Source of the DNA: Candidatus Peribacteraceae bacterium
GTDB taxonomy: Bacteria > Patescibacteriota > Gracilibacteria > Peribacterales > Peribacteraceae
Direction of reading: 5' to 3'
Assembly (NCBI GenBank): GCA_018061945.1
Contig: JAGOTD010000004.1
Span: forward strand, 1-64,000
DNA: 64,000 bases
Shown here: in pieces, positions 32,736 through 41,664 of the stretch
Position numbering within the stretch: the first letter of the stretch is position 1
How the letters are laid out: each line of letters opens with the position of its first letter
Made by a program: the position numbers and the translations under genes
Notes under the pieces: model-generated
Databases searched by the model: none
What the model was told of the DNA's origin: nothing
What the model saw: only the letters and a program-made list of their open reading frames with translations

Positions 32736-34620
32736 TCCTAAAATCAAAGAATTTGGAATAAAGAACTTCAGAGCCTTTGAAGAACTAATTGTTCATCCAG
32801 AAGCGGACGAGTATATATGTATAGTAGGCAGGAATGGTAGCGGCAAAACATCGGTATTAGAAGCTTTGAATATTTGTCTTTCTGAGAATAATTCTAAGTT
32901 TAACAATATTCAAGAGACGGATTTTCGTTGTGATGAGCCAATTGAATTAACCATTAAATTTGACAAACCATTCTTTTTATCATTTGAAGATGGCAACCTT
33001 AATAGATTGATTCCGTGCGATAATATCAGAAAAACCATTTCCCGAAGATCGCGAAAAGAGGCGGGAAGCTTTTTCTCTCCTTCCTTTGATGTTAAAACCG
33101 ATTTTTATCCTTCAGATTATAACCCCACTTCTACCGAGCATACTAAGCTAAAAGAAATTATTAGTAAGCAAATCGACAAAAACGAACATTTGGTAAGAAG
33201 ATTTCAAAAAACACCCTTAGACCAAAGAGATGCTTATGGATCAAAAGAATATCAATACTCAACTATAGGTAAACCAGATGACCTTCAACCAGTATCAATA
33301 TTAGGCATTAGATATCTGCCTCGTGTATTGTTTCCTAAGGTTTTTTATTTTGATAAAAATCGTTCTAGAGAACTACTGGCTGATTATAATACGACTTTTT
33401 CTAAAGTTTTAAATGAATTAGATTGGAGATTTAAAAAAGAATTCTTAAAATTAGAAGAGGATAAAAGTAGTGAATTATTTAATGATTATAATTCTCTAAA
33501 ATCCAAGCTGAGTAGCTTAGAAAATTATAAAGAAGAGCTTGTAAATCCCGTTGTAACATCGATGCATAATAACTTAGATATCATTTTTGAAGGTGAACTT
33601 GAATTCTTTTTCTTTAATTTATATTGCCCTTACAAAACCTCTGTTTTTGGCCATAAAACAACAGAAAATCAAATTATACCTGTTAGTAATTATGGCTCAG
33701 GTATTTCATCTTTAATGGCGCTAACTTTTTTGATTGAATTCGCGAAACATACCAAAGAAAGCATATTGATACTAATTGATGAGCCCGAAATACATTTGCA
33801 ATCAGACTTGCAAAAAAAGCTCTATAGATTCTTAAAAAGAATATCATTTCAGACAATTTTATCTTCCCATTCTCATCTTTTTCTTGATAAAGAAATCATT
33901 AAAAATAATTTTAATCTTGAGCGTAATAGTGAAGGAAAATTGGCCATTAAACGCTGTAATCAGCTAGAATTTGCTGATGCTCAATTCAGACTACTTGGAA
34001 ATAGCTTAGACGATTTTTTTATACCGGATAATATTTTATTAGTAGAAGGAAAATTCGATAAATTCGTTCTCTCTAAATGCCTTATTCTTATGGGCAAAGA
34101 GGAATTATCTCTACAAATACTAGATTGTGGCGGATATGCAGAAATTCCAAATAAGGCTGACCGATACGATCAAGTACTAAATAATATATTAAGAGGCACG
34201 ACAGCATTGAAAGAGTATATTAAAAAAAATTTACGAATCATTGCTGATGGGGATGTAGATGAAGAAAAAATCAAAGGATGGAAACGTACATTTAATCTTA
34301 CTGACGACAAAGTCTTTCATTTAAAGGAGTGGCAAAAGGGGCTTGAATACTTATATCCAGAATCTCTGATAAGATCCTGTGTGGAAAAAGTAACACTTAA
34401 AACAGGTGCTGATATATCTACACTTACAAAAGATGAAATTATTGCGATGATTTTTAATGACGACAAAATTGAAGAAAAGTCTTTATGTGCTCAAGTTAAT
34501 AATAGAATGACAAAAAAAAGACTTAATAAGTTTGTTGAGGAAAATCTATCGATAGACATTCTTAACAGCAACGAATGCGTTGATTTAAAGCTAATCATAG
34601 ATTGGATAATTAGTATCTGA
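32725..34620 (+). CDS. OLD-family ATPase/TOPRIM nuclease
   Basis: A 631-residue overcoming-lysogenization-defect (OLD) nuclease: an SMC/RecF-like ATPase joined to a TOPRIM nuclease. Walker A GRNGSGKT is at about residues 35-42, signature SNYGSGISSLM near 325, Walker B ILILIDEPEIHL near 347-358 and the H-loop LSSHSH near 378. The TOPRIM motifs are LLVEGKFDKFVL (about 439) and IIADGDVDEEK (about 511-521). There is no UvrD-like helicase next door, so this is a stand-alone (class 1) type, not a Gabija pair. The gene is AT-rich (19 G+C of 60 in 33661-33720, against 34 of 60 in the dnaE stretch 35881-35940), a sign of recent transfer. Phage defence is plausible but unproven. Confidence 0.92.
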   Translation: MSYNPKIKEFGIKNFRAFEELIVHPEADEYICIVGRNGSGKTSVLEALNICLSENNSKFNNIQETDFRCDEPIELTIKFDKPFFLSFEDGNLNRLIPCDNIRKTISRRSRKEAGSFFSPSFDVKTDFYPSDYNPTSTEHTKLKEIISKQIDKNEHLVRRFQKTPLDQRDAYGSKEYQYSTIGKPDDLQPVSILGIRYLPRVLFPKVFYFDKNRSRELLADYNTTFSKVLNELDWRFKKEFLKLEEDKSSELFNDYNSLKSKLSSLENYKEELVNPVVTSMHNNLDIIFEGELEFFFFNLYCPYKTSVFGHKTTENQIIPVSNYGSGISSLMALTFLIEFAKHTKESILILIDEPEIHLQSDLQKKLYRFLKRISFQTILSSHSHLFLDKEIIKNNFNLERNSEGKLAIKRCNQLEFADAQFRLLGNSLDDFFIPDNILLVEGKFDKFVLSKCLILMGKEELSLQILDCGGYAEIPNKADRYDQVLNNILRGTTALKEYIKKNLRIIADGDVDEEKIKGWKRTFNLTDDKVFHLKEWQKGLEYLYPESLIRSCVEKVTLKTGADISTLTKDEIIAMIFNDDKIEEKSLCAQVNNRMTKKRLNKFVEENLSIDILNSNECVDLKLIIDWIISI

Positions 34621-34644
34621 TTTCAATTTTCAAACTCTTATAAT

Positions 34645-37600
34645 ATGAATCCCCAAGACTTCGTCCATCTGCACACTCACTCCACCTTCTCGCTGCTGGA
34701 GGCTTTGCCAACGCCCGACGAGATTGTGCTGCGCGCCAAAGAACTGGGGCACGACAGTGTGGCGCTGTCGGACAAAGGCTATACGTATGGACTTATTCAG
34801 TTCTACAAAGCGTGCAAGGCGCACAAGATCAAGCCGATCCTAGGGCTGGAAACGTACATCGCCGCACGCACGCGCCACGATAAAGAAAGCTCGAGCGATA
34901 CGCGGCGCTACCCACTCGTGCTGCTTGCGCAAACCAACGAAGGCTACGAAAATTTGCTCAAGCTAGCAACAAAAGCAGCGCTGGAAGGCATGTACTACAA
35001 GCCGAGAGTCGATAAAGAGCTGCTACAGATGCACGGCAAAGGCTTAATCGCGCTCAGTGGACCAATTAGTGGCGCAATTCCCCAAGCTGCACTGGCCGAA
35101 GACCGCGAAAGAGTAAAGGCGTTGGTCGATGAGTACCGTTCGTACTTTGGTCACGATAATTTGTATTTTGAGCTGATGGATTTCCCGAATGTGCCAGGCC
35201 AGGCCGAAGTGAATCAGCAGTTGATTGCCATGGGCAAAGAGTTTGGCGTGCCGCTGGTTGCAACTAACAATAGTCACTACTGTCGCTTGGAAGATGCCGA
35301 GGCACACGACGTGCTGCTGTGTATTCAGAAGAATGCCAATGTGAACGATGCCAGTCGCTTCTCCATGCGCGACAGCGACTTTTCAATGCCCACAAGCGAA
35401 GAGATGATTACCAAGTTTGCGCACGTGCCGGAGGCGATTGCCAATACGCGCGCTATCGCTGACCGCTGCAATGTGAACATACAATTCGGTTCGTACAAAA
35501 TTCCCAAATTCCCTCTGCCGGAGGGCGAAACCGAAGAGCAGGTGCTGCGTAAGCAGTGCGAAGAGGGACTCGTGCAACGCTATCCGTACGCCACTGCGCC
35601 CGATGCGCTGTGGAAAGGCCAGGCATTCAGCCCGAAACAAATTTGGGACCGGCTCGATTACGAATTGAGCGTTATCAATACGATGGGATTCTCCGGTTAC
35701 TTTCTGATTGTCGCCGACTTTATCGGCGAGGCCAAGCGCCGCGGTATCACCGTCGGTCCCGGTCGCGGATCGGCGGCCGGCTCGATTGTGAGTTATGTAC
35801 TCAATATCACCACTCTCGATCCGCTGGAACACGGCCTGCTCTTTGAGCGATTTCTAAACCCCGAACGCATCTCGATGCCGGATATCGACGTCGACTTTGC
35901 CGATACGCGCCGCGACGAAGTGTTGGAATACGTGCGCAACAAATACGGCACCGAACGCGTGGTGCAGATCTGTACATTTGGAACGCTCGCTGCCCGCGCC
36001 GCGGTCAAAGACGTTGGCCGCGCATTCGGCGTATCGTTTAACGAAATGAATGCGCTGGCGAAGCTGATTCCCGAACGTCCGGGTACAACGCTGAGCGAAG
36101 CACTGGCAACCGATGAGCTGCAGGCAGCACTCAAGAGCGATGAAAACTACAAAAAAATTCTCGCCATTGCGTTGAAGCTGGAAGGTAAATCGCGTCACGT
36201 ATCGGTGCATGCATGCGGTGTTGTTATTACCCCCGAACCGGCTACGTCGTATACCGCCATCCAGCGGGCGCCCAAAGATGAGAATACGATTATTACGCAG
36301 TACGAAGCCAAAACACTGGAATCGTTGGGTCTCCTTAAAATGGACTTCCTGGGTCTTAAAAACCTCACGATCATTCAAACGGCACTGGAAATTATTGAGC
36401 GGATGCACGGCATTACAATCCATATTCCGGCGACGGGAATGAACGATAAAAAGACATTTGAATTACTCGCACGTGGCGAAACAACAGGTGTGTTTCAGCT
36501 GGAATCCGCAGGTATGCGACGGTACTTAAAACAGCTCAAGCCCTCCGCTTTCGACGACATTACGGCTATGGTATCTTTGTATCGTCCGGGTCCGATGGAC
36601 AAGATTCCCGACTACATCAAATGTAAAAACGGCGAAAAAGAAGTGAAGTACTTGCACCCCGACTTAGAACCGATTCTGCGGCCAACGTACGGCGTTGGTA
36701 TTTATCAGGAACAGATTTTGGAAATGGCGCGTACGTTCGCCGGCTTCTCGCTCGCCGAAGCCGACTTGCTGCGCAGAGCCATCGGCAAGAAAATCAAGAA
36801 AGAGCTCGATTCTCAGCGTGAATTGTTTATCCGCAAAGCAAAAGAAAAAGGTTATACCGAGAAGTTGGCCGTTACGCTGTTTGACGATGTAATTACGCCA
36901 TTTGCCGGCTACGGATTTAACAAATCGCATGGCGCCTGCTACGCACGAGTGGCGTACGAGACAGCCTATCTCAAGGCTCACTACCCGACCGAATTCATGG
37001 CTGCGCTGCTCAGCAGTGAGCAAGGTGATACCGATCGTATTTCCATCGAAATAGAAGAAACGCGTGCGATGGGACTGGAAGTGTTGCCACCGGATATCAA
37101 TGAATCGCTGTCGGATTTTACCGCGCTGACTGACCGCAAAATTCGCTTTGGACTCACAGCGATCAAAGGAGTCGGCGAAAGTTCGGTTGCCCAAATTATC
37201 GCCATTCGCGAGGAAGTCGGCGGCAAAGGAAAGTTTGCGAGCCTGGAAGATTTTGCCCTGCGTGTGCCGAGTAAAATTTTGAACAAGAAACTACTGGAAT
37301 CTCTCGCCAAATCCGGCGCGCTGGATTCGCTGGGCGAGCGCGCCATGCTCGTTGGCCAGTATCAGCGCATTGCCGAATTTAGTAAATCGGCCGGCGACAG
37401 TGCGGCGTCTCAGGTTGATTTATTCGAATCGCTCAATACCGCATCCGATGCATCAAAAATCTCATTTGATCCAGTAACACCCGCAACCGCGCAGCAGAAA
37501 TTGTTGTGGGAAAAAGAAACGCTCGGCCTGTATGTTTCCAGTCATCCGCTCGCTGGCCTTCGCAAGTACATTCGTAAAAAGGCGCGGCTGATCAACACCG

Positions 37601-38340
37601 TCACAGCCGAAGACAGCAACAAACGCGTCACACTCGCCGGTATTATCGAGAGCATAAAACCCATCCGTACCAAGAAGGGCGACATGATGGCGATTTTGGG
37701 AATTGAGGATGGAACGGGAAAAATAGAAGTGACGCTGTTTCCAAAAGTGTACACACAGGCAATGGATATTTTAGAAAAGCCCGATACGGTGCTGGTGATT
37801 GCCGGAACGATCGATATGCGCGGTGGCGTGCCGCAGCTGCGCGCGGAAGCACTCAAGCGTGCGTCACTGACAACGATGATCGAAAAGGCCAAGGAGCTAG
37901 GTTCCTACGACGAAGCCGAAGCCAAAAACTGGCGCCCGAACCTGCGCGAGAACAGTGAGGAAAAAATCGAGACCGTGACAGACGAGGGTGACATTGTCGT
38001 TCAGACAGTAGAAAAATCTGCTCCGGCGAACAGTAAGTTGGGGATGGGGTCGGGGGATGAGAAGATGAAAGGAGGAGAGGAGGAGAGGATGGAAAGGGAA
38101 GATGCTGATGATGCGCTCAAAGCACATCATCAACCTGCTATTTCTGTTCATACCATTACACTTCCGCCCAAAGCGCCGCGCGATTTGCTCATCGCACTCA
38201 AGCAGATATTCGAAACATTTCCAGGCAACGAAAAAGTACAGCTGAATATCGGCGGGAAAATCGTGCCGGTGCCGATGACGATAACGGTATCGCCGGTGCT
38301 GGATAAAAAAGTGGAGGAGGTGGTGGCGAGGTTTGTGTAG
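34645..38340 (+). CDS. dnaE: DNA polymerase III alpha subunit
   Basis: A 1231-residue replicative polymerase (DnaE1 type). The PHP domain (about 1-280) keeps the metal-site pattern HLHTHSTFSLLEA at residues 8-20 and NNSHY, suggesting an active PHP site. The palm has GPGRGSAAGSIVSY and the catalytic PDIDVDF (Asp413, 415, 417). The fingers and beta-binding region follow (GFNKSHGACYARVAYETAYLKAHYP), then a tandem helix-hairpin-helix and an OB fold (KRVTLAGIIESIKPIRTKKGDMMAILGIEDGTG). A Lys/Glu/Gly-rich low-complexity insert lies near 1120-1160. The stop TAG is directly followed by the DUF559 element. Confidence 0.97.
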   Translation: MNPQDFVHLHTHSTFSLLEALPTPDEIVLRAKELGHDSVALSDKGYTYGLIQFYKACKAHKIKPILGLETYIAARTRHDKESSSDTRRYPLVLLAQTNEGYENLLKLATKAALEGMYYKPRVDKELLQMHGKGLIALSGPISGAIPQAALAEDRERVKALVDEYRSYFGHDNLYFELMDFPNVPGQAEVNQQLIAMGKEFGVPLVATNNSHYCRLEDAEAHDVLLCIQKNANVNDASRFSMRDSDFSMPTSEEMITKFAHVPEAIANTRAIADRCNVNIQFGSYKIPKFPLPEGETEEQVLRKQCEEGLVQRYPYATAPDALWKGQAFSPKQIWDRLDYELSVINTMGFSGYFLIVADFIGEAKRRGITVGPGRGSAAGSIVSYVLNITTLDPLEHGLLFERFLNPERISMPDIDVDFADTRRDEVLEYVRNKYGTERVVQICTFGTLAARAAVKDVGRAFGVSFNEMNALAKLIPERPGTTLSEALATDELQAALKSDENYKKILAIALKLEGKSRHVSVHACGVVITPEPATSYTAIQRAPKDENTIITQYEAKTLESLGLLKMDFLGLKNLTIIQTALEIIERMHGITIHIPATGMNDKKTFELLARGETTGVFQLESAGMRRYLKQLKPSAFDDITAMVSLYRPGPMDKIPDYIKCKNGEKEVKYLHPDLEPILRPTYGVGIYQEQILEMARTFAGFSLAEADLLRRAIGKKIKKELDSQRELFIRKAKEKGYTEKLAVTLFDDVITPFAGYGFNKSHGACYARVAYETAYLKAHYPTEFMAALLSSEQGDTDRISIEIEETRAMGLEVLPPDINESLSDFTALTDRKIRFGLTAIKGVGESSVAQIIAIREEVGGKGKFASLEDFALRVPSKILNKKLLESLAKSGALDSLGERAMLVGQYQRIAEFSKSAGDSAASQVDLFESLNTASDASKISFDPVTPATAQQKLLWEKETLGLYVSSHPLAGLRKYIRKKARLINTVTAEDSNKRVTLAGIIESIKPIRTKKGDMMAILGIEDGTGKIEVTLFPKVYTQAMDILEKPDTVLVIAGTIDMRGGVPQLRAEALKRASLTTMIEKAKELGSYDEAEAKNWRPNLRENSEEKIETVTDEGDIVVQTVEKSAPANSKLGMGSGDEKMKGGEEERMEREDADDALKAHHQPAISVHTITLPPKAPRDLLIALKQIFETFPGNEKVQLNIGGKIVPVPMTITVSPVLDKKVEEVVARFV

Positions 38341-38886
38341 ACGGACCTCATCCGGCCTTCGGCCACCTTCTCCTAAAGAGGAGAAGGGATCTTTGTTTAG
38401 ATAATTTTTGGATTTAAAGCGGATTTCTCTTTGGATTCAATCAAGGCTACTTCAATCTTTTTCAGCACTGATGGCAAATCATTCATAACTTCTTCGTTTG
38501 TTAATCGCAAAACTGGAATTTCATAGTCATCGAAAATAGCATCTGTACGTTCAGTGTCTTTACTTTCTTGTCCGATGTGCATCAACCCATCCACTTCGAT
38601 GATAAGTGGTGGATTATTGCACAGAAAATCAGCAATAAATCGACCAACCGGCGCTTGGCGCCTGAATTTGTAACCAAGAAATTTGCGACCTCGCAATACA
38701 TTCCACAAAACTTTCTCGGCATCTGTAAGACGTTTACGCAAGTCTCGTGCATGTTCTAGAACCTTCGGCAATTGACGAATAACGGACATGCCATAGTAGT
38801 AGCTTGCCATATTATTTTACGCAAATTTCATACCAATCAAAACCACACTCCCTTCTCCTCGCAGGAGAAGGGCCGGGGATGAGGTC
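38341..38886. mobile_element. Inverted-repeat element carrying a DUF559 nuclease gene
   Basis: About 546 bases with ends GACCTCATCC (from 38344) and GGATGAGGTC (38877-38886). Each end includes a hairpin: CCTTCTCCT-aaag-AGGAGAAGG on the left and CCTTCTCCT-cgc-AGGAGAAGG on the right. The only gene is the DUF559 nuclease. Left outer bases ACGGACCTCA match the other two elements in this window (31904 and 44399). No clear target duplication. It begins at the base after the dnaE stop. Confidence 0.65.
38397..38810 (-). CDS. DUF559 (Vsr-like PD-(D/E)xK) nuclease
   Basis: A 137-residue protein of the DUF559 family, which is related in fold to the very-short-patch-repair endonuclease. Signature: ARDLRKRLTDAEKVLWNVLRGRK (about 21-43), then FRRQAPVGRFIADFLC (about 48-63) with the Asp, and LIIEVDGLMH (about 69-78) with Glu-x-Asp. 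The remaining part ends YEIPVLRLTNEEV. The active-site pattern looks intact. The start is ATG 38810; ATG 38789 is an alternative. It is the only gene between matching inverted repeats (38341-38390 and 38845-38886), so it may be mobile or help move the repeats; this is inference. Confidence 0.9.
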   Translation of the reverse strand: MASYYYGMSVIRQLPKVLEHARDLRKRLTDAEKVLWNVLRGRKFLGYKFRRQAPVGRFIADFLCNNPPLIIEVDGLMHIGQESKDTERTDAIFDDYEIPVLRLTNEEVMNDLPSVLKKIEVALIESKEKSALNPKII

Positions 38887-38955
38887 AGAATATTGCAAAA
38901 CCTCCCGGCCGGCGCCACAAGGACGCCGGGCGCGGGGAGATCTTTCGACAATCAG

Positions 38956-39306
38956 CTAAATGAGCCCCTTGGGATCAATGACTTCCATGAAGCCTGCTGT
39001 ATCACCCTGGGCCCATTTGCCGTTATCAGCGGGGAGATGAATGACCAGAAGATACTTCATCATTTTTTCAAGAAGCAAACTCAGTTGTTTGGCCGTCATG
39101 CCATTCGGAGGTAGAGCCGTCAGGATTTCCTGCTCGCTTTTAGGCCCTTTATCCTGCCTGAAGGTCATCAGGATGGCTCTGACATCCCTGTCTCGCATAA
39201 GCTTGATAAGGCCATCAAGGGCCCGACGCTTCTCAGCTGGGTTCATGCTTCCCTCTTGGTTAACCGAAAGATCAATCCTCACTTCACCGTGAAATGAGGA
39301 CGGCAT
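38956..39306 (-). CDS. Hypothetical small protein
   Basis: A 116-residue hydrophilic, mainly helical protein without a recognised family. The central part (EKRRALDGLIKLMRDRDVRAILMTF and KSEQEILTALPPNGMTAKQLSLLLEKMMKYLLV) suggests a helical, winged-helix-like layout, which would suit a DNA-binding or adaptor role, but no motif proves it. A TATATA string sits next to the ATG. It is divergent from tsaC. Confidence 0.6.
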   Translation of the reverse strand: MPSSFHGEVRIDLSVNQEGSMNPAEKRRALDGLIKLMRDRDVRAILMTFRQDKGPKSEQEILTALPPNGMTAKQLSLLLEKMMKYLLVIHLPADNGKWAQGDTAGFMEVIDPKGLI

Positions 39307-39339
39307 TTATATACTCTTTAATCAAAAAGTCAACTATTG

Positions 39340-39345
39340 TACACT
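39340..39345 (+). promoter_or_regulatory. -10 box TACACT of tsaC, leaderless spacing
   Basis: TACACT, then six bases (ccgtct), then ATG 39352. Confidence 0.5.
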
Positions 39346-39351
39346 CCGTCT

Positions 39352-39975
39352 ATGCAAATCCTCCCCGCCACCGACGAAAATATCGCCAAAGCCGCTGAGG
39401 CAATTCTCGCTGGCGGCGTTGTCGCGCATGCAACCGAAACCTGTTACGGACTGGCATGCGATATGACGAACCAAAAAGCTGTGACAAAACTCTTTAACGT
39501 CAAACAAAGATCACACGAAAAATCGGTCTCGGCGCTGTTTTCAAGCGTCGAAGAATCGGAGAAATTTGTGCTATGGACCGAGCAGGCGAGAGAGCTTGCG
39601 AAGAAATACCTTCCTGGCGCTTTGACGATCATTCTGCGCGTACGACCGGACACCTTGTTGCCACTTTTTCCGGCTGCTTCGAATCCATCAATTGATGAGC
39701 TCACATTGGGTGTACGCATATCCTCGCACCCGGTTGCGATGCAGCTTTCGCAGCTCTGCAAGCGACCAATCAGCACCACATCGGCCAACATCGCTGCGCA
39801 AAAAAGCCCGTACAGTATTGCTGACATTGTGGCCCAATTTGAAGGCGAATTGCTACAACCAGATATTCTGCTGGACTCGGGTGTACTTCCGTTTTGCCCT
39901 CCATCGACGATTGTTGATTGTACCGGAGAGGGGATGCGAATTGTTCGCCAAGGCGATATCGACGTACGAATCTAG
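39352..39975 (+). CDS. tsaC: Threonylcarbamoyl-AMP synthase (TsaC/YwlC/Sua5 YrdC domain)
   Basis: A 207-residue YrdC-domain protein that makes threonylcarbamoyl-AMP for the t6A modification at position 37 of ANN-decoding tRNAs. Motifs: GGVVAHATETCYGLACDMTN (PTeTvYGL core), KLFNVKQRSHEKSVSALF (K.R....P.s), LPGALTIILRV (PGp.T), LGVRISSHPVAMQL (vRiP.hp), STTSANIAAQKSP (TSAN.SG.) and PSTIVDCT. Length fits the single-domain form, without the Sua5 C-terminal domain. Its last codons (from 39961) lie in a copy of the dispersed TACGAATTACGA repeat. Confidence 0.94.
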   Translation: MQILPATDENIAKAAEAILAGGVVAHATETCYGLACDMTNQKAVTKLFNVKQRSHEKSVSALFSSVEESEKFVLWTEQARELAKKYLPGALTIILRVRPDTLLPLFPAASNPSIDELTLGVRISSHPVAMQLSQLCKRPISTTSANIAAQKSPYSIADIVAQFEGELLQPDILLDSGVLPFCPPSTIVDCTGEGMRIVRQGDIDVRI

Positions 39976-39991
39976 AATTACGAAGTACGAT
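39961..39991. repeat. Partial TACGAATTACGA element overlapping the tsaC end
   Basis: gacgtacgaa, gaattacga and agtacgataa follow one another across the tsaC stop (39973-39975), so the repeat supplies the last codons. Confidence 0.5.
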
Positions 39992-40107
39992 AAATTTGTA
40001 ATGAATGATCTACAAAATGTAATTTTTAATTGTCTTATTTTATCTATTACCCAATAGTATTGCCTAGCAATCAACCATGCCAAGTTTACGGCGATATGTA
40101 TGAAACC

Positions 40108-41013
40108 TCAATCTGCATCCCGCTCTGTCATACCAAACATTCCGTCGTCAGAAACTGAAGGTAGAAATGTTCCAGCTGCTACTTTTTTATCTTTTTCCCT
40201 TGGATTAAATACTTCAAAACGCAAAGATTTCAATAAGCTTATACCACATTCTTCAACAATAATTTTCCCTCCCTTTCTTGTTATGCGCATACAGGCCCTC
40301 GACATCCAGTCATCTATATTCTTTGTAATCTGTAAATCAATATCTATCTTGGTTGATGGAATTTTTTTACCAAAGATTTGATCAAGATTCAGGTGTGATC
40401 GCCCCAATATAATAGCCTGCCCCTCGACGAGGTCGCAGGTTGAAAATTTTTCTCCCAAACGCCAACATTCAACCTTCGAAACGTTACCACTTGGAATAAT
40501 TTTTATCATAACATGCTTGCTTCCTGGCATTTCAAGAATGATTCTTAATTGTAGCGCTACATCAGAATCACTTTCGACCCCTTCTTTATCCGCAGGATTA
40601 AATATATTCACTCCATAATCTGGTAAATCAGTTCTCGTCAGGCGAAAAAGCTCTACATAAGAATTTATTTGAGATTCCTTAAAACTTTGAAGATCTACAA
40701 AGGGGGCTAAATCCATGATCAAGGTTTTTATAGCCGGCGATATAGTCGCCATATCTATGGCAGGTGACTTTTTACTCATTAAGGTTCTCAATATTCCTAT
40801 AAGGACCAAATACTCTTTCTTGGAAAGATTGCGAATAGCTGAGATGAGTGATTGCAGTTCAGCTGGATATTCCGCAATGGGTGCACGCTTATCGCTCAAC
40901 AAATTAACCATACGATCATGATCATTGCCGGTATTGGGGATTTTTTCTCCCTCTGGAGACAAAACAGGTGGAAGCGAATGGGGTTCGGCTGGTGATTCGT
41001 TAGGTTTAATCAT
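40108..41013 (-). CDS. Unknown protein, possible C-terminal FHA-like fold
   Basis: A 301-residue protein. N-terminal ~35 residues are Pro/Glu-rich and probably disordered; the middle (about 50-130) is helical. The C-terminal half is beta-rich, with GQAIILGRSHLNLDQIF, a later MSRACMRITRKGGKIIVEECG and a final Lys/Asp end. GRS followed by SR-x-x-x-x-I is reminiscent of forkhead-associated (phospho-Thr-binding) domains, but the Asn/Gly ending is unclear, so I rate this as a possibility only. G+C is low (22 of 60 in 40561-40620). TATAAT lies 7 bases before the ATG. Confidence 0.6.
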   Translation of the reverse strand: MIKPNESPAEPHSLPPVLSPEGEKIPNTGNDHDRMVNLLSDKRAPIAEYPAELQSLISAIRNLSKKEYLVLIGILRTLMSKKSPAIDMATISPAIKTLIMDLAPFVDLQSFKESQINSYVELFRLTRTDLPDYGVNIFNPADKEGVESDSDVALQLRIILEMPGSKHVMIKIIPSGNVSKVECWRLGEKFSTCDLVEGQAIILGRSHLNLDQIFGKKIPSTKIDIDLQITKNIDDWMSRACMRITRKGGKIIVEECGISLLKSLRFEVFNPREKDKKVAAGTFLPSVSDDGMFGMTERDAD

Positions 41014-41189
41014 AAATAATATTATATCATATATTATACTTTAATCAAACAATTAAACCCTGCTTTCTACGCTTCCATCATTGTACATTTTACATTGTTC
41101 AGCCGTCGTCAGCTGCGGCTTACTATGGCCGACAAGCAATTTTACATTTCTCCGCCCTCTCACTCCTATCCGATCAATCTGTTCTCTAG

Positions 41190-41195
41190 TACCCT
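41190..41195 (+). promoter_or_regulatory. -10 box TACCCT of nrdR, leaderless spacing
   Basis: TACCCT, six bases (agcctc), ATG 41202. Confidence 0.45.
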
Positions 41196-41201
41196 AGCCT
41201 C

Positions 41202-41663
41202 ATGCACTGTCCCCGCTGCAAACACGACGACACGGCCGTCATCGATTCCCGCGATACCGAAGAAGGCCGCGCCATTCGTCGACGCCGTGAGTGCCAGAAA
41301 TGCGACCATCGATTTACAACGTTCGAGCGACAAGAAATGTCTTCATTGATTGTGGTAAAGCGAGATGGGACACGCGAACCCTACAGTCGCAGTAAGCTGG
41401 AGCGCGGTATTTGGGTAGCGTGCACAAAACGACCCGTCAGCCAGAAGGCGATTGCGGATATGCTCAACGACTTGGAAGAAAAATGGGGCAAGAATAAAGA
41501 AGAGGTAATGAGTGCAACAATCGGCAAAGACGTGATGACGGCACTAGCCGCGATCGATAAAGTCGCCTACATCCGCTTTGCATCGGTGCACCGCGAGTTT
41601 AAAGACGTGGAGGAATTTAAGAAGGAGCTAGGGAAGTTGTTTGGAGGCAAAGAAGAAAAATAA
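41202..41663 (+). CDS. nrdR: Transcriptional repressor NrdR
   Basis: A 153-residue NrdR, the Zn-ribbon/ATP-cone repressor of ribonucleotide reductase genes. The Zn ribbon (1-35) has CPRCKH and CQKCDHRF with four Cys. An RRR segment and FTTFER follow, then the ATP-cone (about 48-138: LIVVKRDGTREPYSRSKLERGIWVACTKRPVS...IRFASVHREFKDVEEF). Length is typical. No NrdR box pair or ribonucleotide reductase gene is visible in the window, so its targets lie elsewhere. Confidence 0.96.
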   Translation: MHCPRCKHDDTAVIDSRDTEEGRAIRRRRECQKCDHRFTTFERQEMSSLIVVKRDGTREPYSRSKLERGIWVACTKRPVSQKAIADMLNDLEEKWGKNKEEVMSATIGKDVMTALAAIDKVAYIRFASVHREFKDVEEFKKELGKLFGGKEEK

Positions 41664-41664
41664 A

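Noticed and set aside
32725..34620. Gabija-type defence pair
   Set aside because: The OLD nuclease is present, but no UvrD-like helicase (GajB) adjoins it; the neighbours are the RRM gene and dnaE.
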